From assembly GCA_944322255.1 (NCBI GenBank), contig CALUOK010000002.1:62001-126000 (forward strand): DNA of 64,000 nucleotides, written 5' to 3'. This DNA comes from Candidatus Methanomethylophilaceae archaeon (GTDB taxonomy: Archaea > Thermoplasmatota > Thermoplasmata > Methanomassiliicoccales > Methanomethylophilaceae). This document shows, piece by piece, positions 49,203 to 59,265 of the stretch; within the stretch, counting starts at the first letter, position 1; every line of letters begins with the position of its first letter. The position numbers and the translations under genes were made by a program. The notes below the pieces were generated by a model. That model worked only from the letters and a program-made list of their open reading frames with translations, did no database searches and was not told the origin of the DNA.

Positions 49203-52200
49203 ATGGATGAGCATCGCAGGATGCTCCTCTCGGCTCTCGCCGTCCTCGCGTTCCTGGTCTCCGCGTTGTCGGTCGGCATCGTCCTGATCGACGATGCGGA
49301 CGCCGCAGGGACATGGGATGGGGGGAACCCAAGCGGGAGTTCCGCCGCCAATCCTTACGATTCGGTCGACATCGACATATCGGGTACGAATGTGCCTGTT
49401 CTGAGCGATGTCTATGTCGCCGTCGGAGCCAGCGTCAGCATCACCGGATGCACGGACAGTTGGTCCCACGGCAGCTCGAACTATACCTACAACTTCACCA
49501 GCGTCACGTCCGGGTACGGGCTGTCGGTCAGCACATCCGGAGACACCTCCGTTTCCGGAACGATCAGCAAGGCGGGGAACATAACCGTCTCCTACCATTA
49601 CGTTCAGGGCGGTACATACCCGAAGGATGAGACCAGATCGTTCGTCATCCACGCCGTCGAACCCGATGATAGCGGTGTCCAGTCCATCAAGATAACGGGA
49701 TCCATCTCCAGCGGATCGATCTCCACCGGCGGTTCGATTACCCTTACCGCCACCACATCCCCTTCGACGGCGGACAACCGCCATGTGAGCTGGAGCATCA
49801 GTTCCGGTTCTCAGTACGGTGAGATCACCAGCACCAGAGATACCTCTACAGGTGGTACGTGTGTCGTCAAGGGCAGTGAGCCCGGAAGGATCGTGGTGCT
49901 CTGCGAATCCGAGGACGGATACGCCTCCGAGACCTTCGTCGTCACCGTGACCGCCAGGTTGGTCACGTCCATCGCGGTCTATCAGGGATTCGCCGACGGC
50001 GAGGACCTGATCGTTACAGCCGATGCGTCACCTTCTAGTGCGTACAACACGAACATCACATGGTCCGTGGTCAAGGGCAGCAGCCTGGTCACTCTGTCGT
50101 CCAGCTCCGAGTACACATCCGACGGCGAGATCAGGATGTCCCCCACCCACTCCGGCGGAGGGGAGGTCACGCTCCGCGCGACCGCCGCCGACGGTTCGGG
50201 GGTCTACAAGGACCGCACATTCTACGTCGGATGCGCGTCCTTCGATGCCAACGGAGGCTCCAACGCCCCCTCCGACGTCTACAGGATAAGCAGCACGAAC
50301 AACATGATGGGCTACCTTCCCGACAAGGAACCCATCAGGTCCGGTTATGCCTTCATGGGCTGGTGCACGGACAAGGACGGAAGCGGGATGATCTACAACG
50401 CAGGAGGATACGCCTCGCTGAGGGACGGCACCACGTACTACGCGATATGGGGCCACGAGACCAAGATCACCTTCAACGTCCTGTACGGAACGGGAGGTCC
50501 GTCCAACGAGACCGTCATCGTCATGGATGGCGAGACCGACTGGTTCTACATCCCCAACGGCGACGGCGACATCCCGACCCGTCCCGGATACACCTTCCTC
50601 GGATGGTCCGACAGCTCCAACGCCTCCACCGCCAAGTACGAGCCCGGAAGCAGGTTCGAGATCGAAGGCGGGGAGACCTACGACCTCTACGACGTCTGGA
50701 CGATCACCGAGAACGAGTACCACCTGGCCTACGACGCCAACGGGGGAATCAACCCTCCGACGACCCAGAACGGGACCAACTACGGCACCGAGAACGAGTA
50801 CACGTTCGTCGTGACCTCCTCCGAACCCACCCGCGAGAGCCACAGGTTCCTCGGATGGTCCACCACGTCCACGGGCGGTGTGGAGTACGAGGCTGGAGAT
50901 ACCATCACAGTCCCCATCGGGACCAAGACCCTGTACGCCGTCTGGCAGGAGATCCACGTCTTCAAGATCGCCTACGATGCGAACGGAGGCACGGGAGCTC
51001 CCACTCCGACACCCGACACCTGGGAGACCACTGGGGACAGCATCCAGATCATCGTGTCCAGCGTCAAGCCGACATGGGACGAGTTCCACAGGTTCCTGGG
51101 ATGGTCGACAAACCCCGAAGCCACGACCGCGGACATCCTCTCCGGCTCCAGCTACACCCTGACCCAGACGGGGACGACGACCCTGTACGCGGTATGGGAG
51201 GAGATCGAGGGCAACGTGTTCACGCTCCACTTCGACCTCCAGGGCGGTCTCGTCGGGCCGGAGGACGTCGTGTCCGTCACCGTCCGTGACGAGACGACCG
51301 TCTCCATCCCCGCTGACGTCCCGACCTGGGACGAGTACCGCCTGTTCCTCGGATGGGCGGTCGAAGCCGATTCGGACACCGTCACATACCAGCCGGGAGC
51401 CCAGATCACCCTGAGCGAGTCCGACACCACTCTGTACGCCGTCTGGCAGAGGCTCCCGATGCCCTGGACGCTCCACTTCGAGCTCGGAGGAGGCTCATGG
51501 GGTTCCGTCGACCAGATGGGGACCTCCGCAGAGGAGACGTTCACCTTCACCATCCCCGATGTCGTCCCCACCCTGGACGGATTCGGGTTCCGTGGTTGGG
51601 CCGTCACCGACGGGGGTTCCGCCGAGTATCAGCCCGGAAATGCCTTCATCGCCACCGAGCAGAACACCACCCTGTACGCCGTGTGGGAGGAGCTGGACCT
51701 GTTCACCCTCCACTTCGATGTCGGCGACGGTTCTCCCGTGGAGAGCCTGACCGTCTACTCCCTGGATTCGTGCAGGTTCGTGATCCCCAGCACCATCCCG
51801 ACTCTGGACGGATACCTGTTCCAGGGATGGGCCACGGTCGAGGGCGGAGCCGTCGACTGCCAGCCCGGACAGACCATCACCGTGACCAGCCAGAGCACAA
51901 CCGTCCATGCGGTGTGGATCGAGAGGCCGGAGTTCGTGGAGTTCACGCTCAGCTTCGATGTCGGAGAGGGTTCCGGAGGGCCTTCGACCATCCGCGCCAC
52001 GACGTCCGAGCTCAGCCACGAGTTCACCATCCCGTCCGCCGTCCCCACTCTGGACGGCCACGGGTTCCTCGGATGGTCCCTGAGCGTCGGAGGGGACGTG
52101 GACTATCAGCCTGGAGACAGGATCACCGTGTCCACCCCCGCCACGACCCTCCATGCGGTCTGGATCGATGAGTCGCAGCTCAACACGTTCACCCTGAGAT

Positions 52201-53321
52201 TCAGCATCGGGGATGGCGTCGGGGACTTCGAGCCGATGACCGCCAGCGGTGTCGACAGCACCCACACGTTCGTCATCCCGTCCGATTCCCCCACCAGGAG
52301 CGGGTTCGTCTTCATGGGCTGGGCCGTGCCGTCCAACCCGTCCGAGGTCGTCTACGCTCCCGGAGACAGGATCACCGTCTCCACCGCGACATTCACCCTG
52401 TACGCCGTGTGGCAGCCTGAGAGCATAGTGTTCACCCTGTCATTCGATGCTGGAGACGGAGCCAGCGGAGCTCCCGCGACGCTGACCTCCATGAGCACCG
52501 GGTCCGTGCACACGTTCACCATCCCGTCCGACGAGCCGTCCCTGGACGGCTACAGGTTCATGGGATGGTCCGCCACATACGGCGGTTCGGCGGACTACCA
52601 GCCCGGAGACATCTACGTGTCCGGTGTGAGGGACGCCACCCTGTATGCGGTCTGGAAGCTCGTGAACGACGGCGCGATCCACATATCCAACGCCCCCGCC
52701 GACAGGACCGATGTGAACTCGCAGTTCACCTACGAGGTCACGATCGATGCGGACGTCCCGTTCACCGTCGCCATCGGCGGAACAGCCGCCGACTGGCTCA
52801 GCGTGAACGGTCACACCATTCGTGGCACGCCTCTGATCCCCGGAACGTACACGCTGGTCGTCACCGTCACCGACGGGGAGGATTACAAGCCCTCCTCCGA
52901 GACGTTCACCATCCGTGTGATGGAGTCGGACATGGAGTACCGTGTCGAGTTCGTCACGTCGGGAGGCTCCGAGGTCGAGGACCAGTGGATCCAGTCCGGT
53001 GGGACCGCCACCGCACCCGCCGATCCCGTCAGGGACGGCTTCAGGTTCGTCGGATGGTACACCCAGGACGGAGCGAAGTACGACTTCACCCAGGCTGTCG
53101 GAGCGGACATGACGCTCAGGGCGGCATGGGTCTCCGACGGTTCTTCCGGAGCCGACGGCGACGGGGATGGCGATGGAGAGGGCATGACGGTGTCCGCGTG
53201 GATGATCGTCGGCGTTCTCACCGCAGTCCTCGCGGTCGCCGCTGTCTGCACGAAGAACCCGATTGTCGCGGTCCTCGCCGTCGTGTCGGCGGTCGCCACC
53301 GTCGGACTGTACCTTCTGTAA
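49203..53321 (+). CDS. Giant InlB-repeat surface protein
   Basis: A 1,372-residue secreted protein. Signal peptide (MLLSALAVLAFLVSALSVGI) to ~40; two Big_2-like Ig domains (about 145-345); ten tandem InlB/Listeria-Bacteroides repeats of ~75 residues (about 345-1160), each ending in a GW-x-x ... TLYAVW block; an Ig-like domain (~1165-1245); an eleventh canonical repeat; and two C-terminal membrane helices (WMIVGVLTAVLAVAAVCTKN; VAVLAVVSAVATVGLYL). Probably an adhesin or cell-surface stalk. Monocistronic behind its own promoter module. Confidence 0.8.
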   Translation: MDEHRRMLLSALAVLAFLVSALSVGIVLIDDADAAGTWDGGNPSGSSAANPYDSVDIDISGTNVPVLSDVYVAVGASVSITGCTDSWSHGSSNYTYNFTSVTSGYGLSVSTSGDTSVSGTISKAGNITVSYHYVQGGTYPKDETRSFVIHAVEPDDSGVQSIKITGSISSGSISTGGSITLTATTSPSTADNRHVSWSISSGSQYGEITSTRDTSTGGTCVVKGSEPGRIVVLCESEDGYASETFVVTVTARLVTSIAVYQGFADGEDLIVTADASPSSAYNTNITWSVVKGSSLVTLSSSSEYTSDGEIRMSPTHSGGGEVTLRATAADGSGVYKDRTFYVGCASFDANGGSNAPSDVYRISSTNNMMGYLPDKEPIRSGYAFMGWCTDKDGSGMIYNAGGYASLRDGTTYYAIWGHETKITFNVLYGTGGPSNETVIVMDGETDWFYIPNGDGDIPTRPGYTFLGWSDSSNASTAKYEPGSRFEIEGGETYDLYDVWTITENEYHLAYDANGGINPPTTQNGTNYGTENEYTFVVTSSEPTRESHRFLGWSTTSTGGVEYEAGDTITVPIGTKTLYAVWQEIHVFKIAYDANGGTGAPTPTPDTWETTGDSIQIIVSSVKPTWDEFHRFLGWSTNPEATTADILSGSSYTLTQTGTTTLYAVWEEIEGNVFTLHFDLQGGLVGPEDVVSVTVRDETTVSIPADVPTWDEYRLFLGWAVEADSDTVTYQPGAQITLSESDTTLYAVWQRLPMPWTLHFELGGGSWGSVDQMGTSAEETFTFTIPDVVPTLDGFGFRGWAVTDGGSAEYQPGNAFIATEQNTTLYAVWEELDLFTLHFDVGDGSPVESLTVYSLDSCRFVIPSTIPTLDGYLFQGWATVEGGAVDCQPGQTITVTSQSTTVHAVWIERPEFVEFTLSFDVGEGSGGPSTIRATTSELSHEFTIPSAVPTLDGHGFLGWSLSVGGDVDYQPGDRITVSTPATTLHAVWIDESQLNTFTLRFSIGDGVGDFEPMTASGVDSTHTFVIPSDSPTRSGFVFMGWAVPSNPSEVVYAPGDRITVSTATFTLYAVWQPESIVFTLSFDAGDGASGAPATLTSMSTGSVHTFTIPSDEPSLDGYRFMGWSATYGGSADYQPGDIYVSGVRDATLYAVWKLVNDGAIHISNAPADRTDVNSQFTYEVTIDADVPFTVAIGGTAADWLSVNGHTIRGTPLIPGTYTLVVTVTDGEDYKPSSETFTIRVMESDMEYRVEFVTSGGSEVEDQWIQSGGTATAPADPVRDGFRFVGWYTQDGAKYDFTQAVGADMTLRAAWVSDGSSGADGDGDGDGEGMTVSAWMIVGVLTAVLAVAAVCTKNPIVAVLAVVSAVATVGLYLL

Positions 53322-53397
53322 ACATCTTCGAGGGGATTCGTCCCCTCAACCCTTCGTTCTGATGCCTGTTCTCAGGGAGGATGTCTGTTCGCATCAG

Positions 53398-53429
53398 TCA
53401 GTATATAAGCACTTTCGATTCCTTGTGTT
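53398..53429 (+). promoter_or_regulatory. Surface-gene promoter module, copy 3
   Basis: TATATAAGCACTTTC (from 53,402) then GATTCCTTGTGTT and CCAAGCCC. It shares the C at the fourth post-TATA position with copy 4. The leader to ATG 53571 is about 140 bases. Confidence 0.8.
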
Positions 53430-53570
53430 CCAAGCCCAGAAGCTTTGTCCTCGGCTAAATGGACAGCCATCGCTCGGTTCATCGTCTGGCCACGCGCCGG
53501 ACCTGAGACGGGTTCCGTCGTGAACAAATCTCCAAGACCGCGACGGAAGCCCTGTTTTGGAGTGATACGA

Positions 53571-56500
53571 ATGAACCTTGAGAAAAACGCAACCGGAAGG
53601 GTGCGTTGGCATGGCCTTATGGCGATGCTGGCCGTGATTGCGGTCGTATCCATGGCTGTGGTGGCTGTCGGATTGGATGAATCCGACGGTTCCACGTATG
53701 GCTCTGAACCAGAGCCGTATGGCTATGTCAACATCATCCCTTCAGAGGTTTCGGACAATTCGACGTTCTACATCGTCAAAGGCGGGACGCTGTGGATCGG
53801 ATTCGATCTCGATGAGAGTGATTTCATCGAGAGCGAGCTGATCGGCGCGGGACTGTCATTCGATGCCGAGAAGGGAGAAGCGACCGGAACGATAACGAAT
53901 AGCTGCACTCTCAACGTCGACGGCAAACGCCTGAACATCGTGGCCGTCTCGCCCGCGTATGGTACGGATGTCTCCGATTATCCGACCTATCAGGCGAGCT
54001 ACCGCGAGGACTATGAACTGGACATGGTGAGACATGTCGGGGACAGCGTCAACGAACGCTTCGAGATCACGTTCAAGTACAACTACGACTACACAATCTC
54101 CACCGACCAGGAATACGAGTTCAACCAGGCCGGAATATCGTTCGATGTGGACAGCGAGTCTAACGGCTGGACCTCTACGTACTATCTCACCGTTACCGGA
54201 ACAGTCCGCGAGATAATGTCGTTCGACTACAGGGTGTCTCTCATCCAGATGGACGTCGAGTCGCACTACATCCACTACGTCTATCTGACGGGTCATGTGG
54301 AGTTCTACTATACCATCACATTCCATCCTGACGGTGGAACCCTTCAGAGTGTAAACAGTCAACCCATCCCCGATAGGTACTATTCTCTGGATCAGAGCAT
54401 TGAGCTCCCGGACCTCATAGCGTCTGAGGGAAGGCAGTTTGATGGATGGTATACCGATTTGTCTGGCGGAGCCTTTGTAGGCGATGCAGGAGATCACCCA
54501 TTCGACATCTATACGCCGAATGGAGACCTGGATCTTTATCCGCACTATTCTGAGTTGGTCAACCCTGTTGTAGACATCACCATCAGCGGTTCTAGCAACA
54601 TAGGAGTTGGAGAACAGACAACTCTGAGAGCAGAATCGAAATTGCTTCACAACGATGAGGACGGCAATCGTCGTGTCGTATGGGACATCATCAGTGGCGA
54701 ACAGTACGTCAGAATTGGCGTTCCGGTAGACACTGAGACTGGTGGCACGATTACCGTCTCAGGACAGGCTGTTGGTACTGCGGTCATCAGAGCAATGGCC
54801 GACGCTGGCGTATCTGGGGATCAAAGGGTACAGGACACATTCACGATCTCGGTCACAGAATCGTCATCTGTTGAGATGAATAGCTTCACGCTGATCTACG
54901 ATCCAGTAAATGACAATGTTACGGGAATGCCACCTTCGTTCAGTGACAGATCCACTGAACCGTATTATGTCACACAGGTTGCAGCAATGGAGCCCAAATC
55001 CGATGGATATGCATTCCTCGGATGGTCGTACTATAGCAGTACACCTCATGTTGATCTACAGCCTGGGGACCAGATCAGCCTGCCTCCTGGAACAACATAC
55101 CTATATGCAGTATGGGAAAAAATCGAAACAATGTGGACATTGTCCTTCGATCCTAACGGAGGAACTGGCGGTCCACCACAGATTTCTGAATATGAAACGG
55201 GGCAGAGCCACATATTTAGGGTCCCTGGTGCTCAGTACAATCCAGATCCCCCAGATGCCTCGAAGGAGTTCGGGGGATGGTCTGAAAAACCTAACTCACC
55301 AATCGTGGCTGTATATCCTGGAGGTACATTCTATACAACGACACAGAACACAATCCTGTATGCCATCTGGAACGATGTTTCAGAACAGAATGTATTCATC
55401 CTTCACTACGATGCTAATCGTGGTACTGGAGCTCCCAGCGACAGTCAGCCCGAATACAGTAACGAAAATACGAAGATACTCACAATATCCCCAAACACCC
55501 CAACACGTCCAGGCTATACATTTATGGGGTGGTCGCTCAACCCATATTGGAATGAGGGTGATGACTACTATCCTTCCAATGGATCGATACTGGTCTATCC
55601 AGGAACTACAACATTGTATGCCATCTGGTCTCAGACCAATTTCACAATAACATTCAATGCAAACAATGGAACCGGTGGGCCAGATGTTGTTGTGGCGTCT
55701 GGCTCTGGAGCAGCTCAGGTAATGATTCCGACAGGCCCAGACCCCATTCGTGATGGATACACCTTCCTTGGATGGTCGACCGATCCGAATGGCCCTGTTG
55801 ATTCAAACTATGCCAAAGGAAAAATCATTACCATAGACCAGAACATAATTTTGTATGCAGTCTGGTCAAAAGACAGTCAGTCGGGTGGAGATGATGAAGA
55901 ACCAGAGGAAATCGACTATGAGTTCCACTTTATCGTCGGAGAAGGCGTTGAAAACGCACCTGAAGATGTGACAGTCAAAGGTGACGAGAATGGTGTAAAC
56001 TTCCAGATTCCTGATAACATCCTAAAACTAGATGGATTGACATTCCTTGGATGGAGTAATGTAGAGAACTCGGACTCAGCAGCTTGGTTTGCTGGTGAGA
56101 CGTATTCTTTCACCTATCGTGTCAACTACTTCTATCCCGTATGGGAGAAAGGAGTAGATACATGGTCCCTGAGTTTTCACCCGAACGGCGGGATTGGCAC
56201 TCCACCAACCCAGTATGCGACCGTTGAAGACGAAACTCATGAATTCACAATACCCGCAGAGCCTAGACCAACAAAATCAGGATGTACATTCCTCGGATGG
56301 GATGAGGATCCTGATGTCAACCGCCCCTCTATTCCTGTGACAGACTCCGACAGACCGTACACTGCTACAAAACAGGATACAGTTCTGTATGCAATTTGGG
56401 CAGAAGGCAACGAAGATTCGTTCACGTTATCATTCGACGCAAATGGGGGATCTGATGCCCCTGCATCAATATCTGGACAGGATGTCGGATCGCATAGGTT

Positions 56501-57227
56501 CACTATTCCACTTCAGTATCCGAATATGGATGGCCAGATATTCGCTGGCTGGTCTGATTCTCCCACCGGAGGAATAGTTGCATACGTCGGCGGGACCTAT
56601 GTCGCCAGCTCCCAGGATGTGACGCTGTATGCGGTCTGGGTTGCAGACGATGGGACATCCAAGAACTTCACCGTGTTCTACCAGCCATACGAGGGTGCCG
56701 ACCCTGTTACGAAGCTGGTGGCCAGCAATGGAAACAGTGCTGTGCACACGCTGATGACCGAGGACGATGAGGACTTTGTTTCCCGTGTCGGATACAAATT
56801 CGTCGGATGGTCGGAAACAGAGGGTGGCAAGGTAATCGAGGGAGGATCGTACTCCACCGAAGCCATGAATGTGGTTCTCTATGCCGTCTGGTCCTCCACT
56901 TCCGCGACGTTCCCGGAGGCCACCTTCGAGTACACTGTCGACGGACTGACCGTATCGTTCGATGCCTCTATGGCTCCCAACGCCCTCACATGGTTTTGGG
57001 ATCTCGGAGACGGAACGAAGGTCGGACTCAAATCTTTCGAGCACACATTCCCCGGTGCTGGAACCTATCTGGTGTCGTTGACCGTCACCAACGGTGGACA
57101 GCAGGATGTGAAGAAGGTCTACATCACAGTGGAGGACAGTGGACCTTCAATCTGGATTTATGTGGCGATAATCGCGATCGTTGCGATCATGGCTGTCGCC
57201 GTGCTCCATTACAAAGGGGTGATCTGA
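53571..57227 (+). CDS. InlB-repeat and PKD surface protein
   Basis: A 1,218-residue protein. Signal peptide (HGLMAMLAVIAVVSMAVVAV), a unique N-terminal domain to ~240, one InlB-like repeat, a Big_2 domain (~345-440), eight further InlB repeats (~445-1110), a PKD domain (FWDLGDGTKVGLKSFEHTFP) and one C-terminal helix (IWIYVAIIAIVAIMAVAVLH). The central repeats (about 54,550-56,600) are visibly more AT-rich in codon choice than the ends, suggesting imported repeats. ATG 53571 fits the leader; the frame upstream is untranslated. Confidence 0.8.
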   Translation: MNLEKNATGRVRWHGLMAMLAVIAVVSMAVVAVGLDESDGSTYGSEPEPYGYVNIIPSEVSDNSTFYIVKGGTLWIGFDLDESDFIESELIGAGLSFDAEKGEATGTITNSCTLNVDGKRLNIVAVSPAYGTDVSDYPTYQASYREDYELDMVRHVGDSVNERFEITFKYNYDYTISTDQEYEFNQAGISFDVDSESNGWTSTYYLTVTGTVREIMSFDYRVSLIQMDVESHYIHYVYLTGHVEFYYTITFHPDGGTLQSVNSQPIPDRYYSLDQSIELPDLIASEGRQFDGWYTDLSGGAFVGDAGDHPFDIYTPNGDLDLYPHYSELVNPVVDITISGSSNIGVGEQTTLRAESKLLHNDEDGNRRVVWDIISGEQYVRIGVPVDTETGGTITVSGQAVGTAVIRAMADAGVSGDQRVQDTFTISVTESSSVEMNSFTLIYDPVNDNVTGMPPSFSDRSTEPYYVTQVAAMEPKSDGYAFLGWSYYSSTPHVDLQPGDQISLPPGTTYLYAVWEKIETMWTLSFDPNGGTGGPPQISEYETGQSHIFRVPGAQYNPDPPDASKEFGGWSEKPNSPIVAVYPGGTFYTTTQNTILYAIWNDVSEQNVFILHYDANRGTGAPSDSQPEYSNENTKILTISPNTPTRPGYTFMGWSLNPYWNEGDDYYPSNGSILVYPGTTTLYAIWSQTNFTITFNANNGTGGPDVVVASGSGAAQVMIPTGPDPIRDGYTFLGWSTDPNGPVDSNYAKGKIITIDQNIILYAVWSKDSQSGGDDEEPEEIDYEFHFIVGEGVENAPEDVTVKGDENGVNFQIPDNILKLDGLTFLGWSNVENSDSAAWFAGETYSFTYRVNYFYPVWEKGVDTWSLSFHPNGGIGTPPTQYATVEDETHEFTIPAEPRPTKSGCTFLGWDEDPDVNRPSIPVTDSDRPYTATKQDTVLYAIWAEGNEDSFTLSFDANGGSDAPASISGQDVGSHRFTIPLQYPNMDGQIFAGWSDSPTGGIVAYVGGTYVASSQDVTLYAVWVADDGTSKNFTVFYQPYEGADPVTKLVASNGNSAVHTLMTEDDEDFVSRVGYKFVGWSETEGGKVIEGGSYSTEAMNVVLYAVWSSTSATFPEATFEYTVDGLTVSFDASMAPNALTWFWDLGDGTKVGLKSFEHTFPGAGTYLVSLTVTNGGQQDVKKVYITVEDSGPSIWIYVAIIAIVAIMAVAVLHYKGVI

Positions 57228-59198
57228 ATGGATAGACCTGGAATGAAGGTCTTCGCGTTCCTGACCGTCGCCCTGATGCTCACGATCGCCGTGGCATCGC
57301 CGGTGATGGCCGAGAACCCGGAACCTTATGACTACACGACGTACTCCGATGACCCGGAATACGGATTCGCATGGATCCCGTTCATTCTGGGGATCGTGCT
57401 CGTATCTACGATATGGGCCATCACAGAAGCCAGTGCACCTGACTCTCCAGCAGGAGATCAGCAGGACATATACAAGCAACTCAGAGACATCTACGGCGAG
57501 GAATGGATGAACAATATGGATGTGTCACTCAGCTACATCACATCCATCATGCCCGCAGACACTACCCTCTGGGCATTCACCTCTGCCTATTGGGACAGAG
57601 CGGCGGAGCTCGTCGTCGCCGAACAGTGGAAGGAGGGGGACGACTACGACCCCAATGCCACACTCGAATGGTCCCTGATGAGGAACAACGTCAACAACTA
57701 CATCTACGACTGGCAGGCGACTGTCGACAGGGCGTACAACAACATCGTCGGAATGAGGCAGCACCTCACAGGAGATTGCTACGGAAACATGACGATGTCC
57801 GTCGATATGGGCAATGGAGTGAGCATCACTGCACCCACCAGCGCATCAGATCAGTTCTACATGGACATGTGTCAGTATGTTTCGAATGCCACTCGTGGAC
57901 AGTATGTCTACATCGACACCGATGCCACCGACGGAACCAGTGCATACAACGCCCAGACGTCCGGAACCCTGTATAACTTCGCCAATGTCGAACTGAAACT
58001 GACAAAGATTTCTCTTGCCAGCGATGATCCTGGAGGCAGTGTCATCACGGTTCCTGCCAAATCAAGTGTTGTTGTGACCAACAGCCCATCTGGACTGTAC
58101 AGGATAGACAGTTCCACAGCGACATTCGCAGGACCACTGACCAAGGCCGCCGAAGATGACACATACCATGCCGCAGATGTTGGAGGGGCAATCGTGTTCA
58201 ATGACGATGGGGACCTGTATCTCTGCACCCCCAATGGAATGAATGTGAATGTCCTCTCGTCTAGTGGCAGCTCATGGTCGTCATCCACACTTCGTTTCCA
58301 CATGCACTTCGACGGAAGAGACCATACTGATACGTACTCTGTGCTATGCGATGGATCTGATTACAACGTCGTTAAAACATGGGATGACATGATCCAGCAG
58401 ATCAACGATGTCATAGACGGAGCCGCCACCGCTGGAGAGACGATCTGGGGAATATTCGATGTTGCCCAGGAGTCTTCAGCCTTCATTTCTCCGTCGTCTC
58501 TGACTCAGAGCATCCAGGGGATGAACCTGTCCGCAGAGGAGGAACAGGCGATTACAATCCAGGGCATGATGAAGCTCGCCGACTATTGGAACAACAATGA
58601 AGGCGAGCTCACCAGCTATGAGTTCATCCGCAACACGGAATCCGTCGATCTCATCGTCTACGGCGACATCTACTACAACGGCCAGTTGTGGATGGAGAAC
58701 GCCGTCTTCACTCCGTACATGACGGTATCTCAGTCGCAGACCCTCACCACCGGAGAGGAGTGTGAATGGGGAGGTCCCGGATTCGCGATGGTATGGGCGC
58801 AGGAGGAGAACTTCTACGCATGGAATGGAGAGACCAACACCAACACACAGGCGTTGGTCAATCTGGATTCCACATACAGCATCGATGTGAAGGTCATCGA
58901 GAAGGGTGGAGAGGAGATCGAGACCATCACTCTGACACCCACCCTGATCCTCAGACAGACGACCGATCCCGCAGATCCGTCTGGACCTGTGGACCCGGTT
59001 CAGGTCCTCGATGGTTCCATGCTCATCATGATAATCATCATCGAACTCGGAATCATCCTATTCCTGCTGGGACTGAACTTCGACCAGCCGGTGATCGGAC
59101 TCGTCGCAGCACTCATAACCATCGCTGTTGGCCTGATATTCTCGGACACGATAGCATCGATAGCATTGGGAACATTCAGTTGGGGCAATCTGTTCTAA
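57228..59198 (+). CDS. Large secreted/membrane protein of unknown type
   Basis: A 656-residue protein starting directly after the previous stop, with AAAGGGGTGATC as SD. Signal peptide (VFAFLTVALMLTIAVASPVM), a second hydrophobic stretch (FAWIPFILGIVLVSTIWAI), a long helical region (~80-190), a beta-rich Ser/Thr-rich region, and two C-terminal membrane helices (LIMIIIIELGIILFLLGLNF; IGLVAALITIAVGLIFSDTI). No known domain. Coupled to the InlB/PKD protein, it is probably a partner in the same surface structure. Confidence 0.6.
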   Translation: MDRPGMKVFAFLTVALMLTIAVASPVMAENPEPYDYTTYSDDPEYGFAWIPFILGIVLVSTIWAITEASAPDSPAGDQQDIYKQLRDIYGEEWMNNMDVSLSYITSIMPADTTLWAFTSAYWDRAAELVVAEQWKEGDDYDPNATLEWSLMRNNVNNYIYDWQATVDRAYNNIVGMRQHLTGDCYGNMTMSVDMGNGVSITAPTSASDQFYMDMCQYVSNATRGQYVYIDTDATDGTSAYNAQTSGTLYNFANVELKLTKISLASDDPGGSVITVPAKSSVVVTNSPSGLYRIDSSTATFAGPLTKAAEDDTYHAADVGGAIVFNDDGDLYLCTPNGMNVNVLSSSGSSWSSSTLRFHMHFDGRDHTDTYSVLCDGSDYNVVKTWDDMIQQINDVIDGAATAGETIWGIFDVAQESSAFISPSSLTQSIQGMNLSAEEEQAITIQGMMKLADYWNNNEGELTSYEFIRNTESVDLIVYGDIYYNGQLWMENAVFTPYMTVSQSQTLTTGEECEWGGPGFAMVWAQEENFYAWNGETNTNTQALVNLDSTYSIDVKVIEKGGEEIETITLTPTLILRQTTDPADPSGPVDPVQVLDGSMLIMIIIIELGIILFLLGLNFDQPVIGLVAALITIAVGLIFSDTIASIALGTFSWGNLF

Positions 59199-59208
59199 CG
59201 AAACCATA

Positions 59209-59236
59209 GAAACCTGAAAAGTAAACGGTTTAACCG
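59209..59236 (+). repeat. AACCTGAA...AAACGGTTT motif, copy 2
   Basis: GAAACCTGAAAAGTAAACGG then TTTAACCG, 10 bases after the preceding stop; GGTTTAACC inside is palindromic. See copy 1 at 47,005. Confidence 0.45.
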
Positions 59237-59265
59237 TCCGGGCCATAGGTCCAGACGGCATTTAT

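Noticed and set aside
53445-53570. N-terminal extension of the InlB/PKD protein
   Set aside because: It lies within the leader after the promoter module and lacks a signal peptide; ATG 53571 restores a signal peptide at the N-terminus.
50200-56900. Possible CRISPR or DNA satellite from regular repeats
   Set aside because: The periodicity is about 225-240 bases, in frame, and degenerate at DNA level: it is the InlB protein repeat. No CRISPR repeat-spacer pattern was found anywhere in the window.
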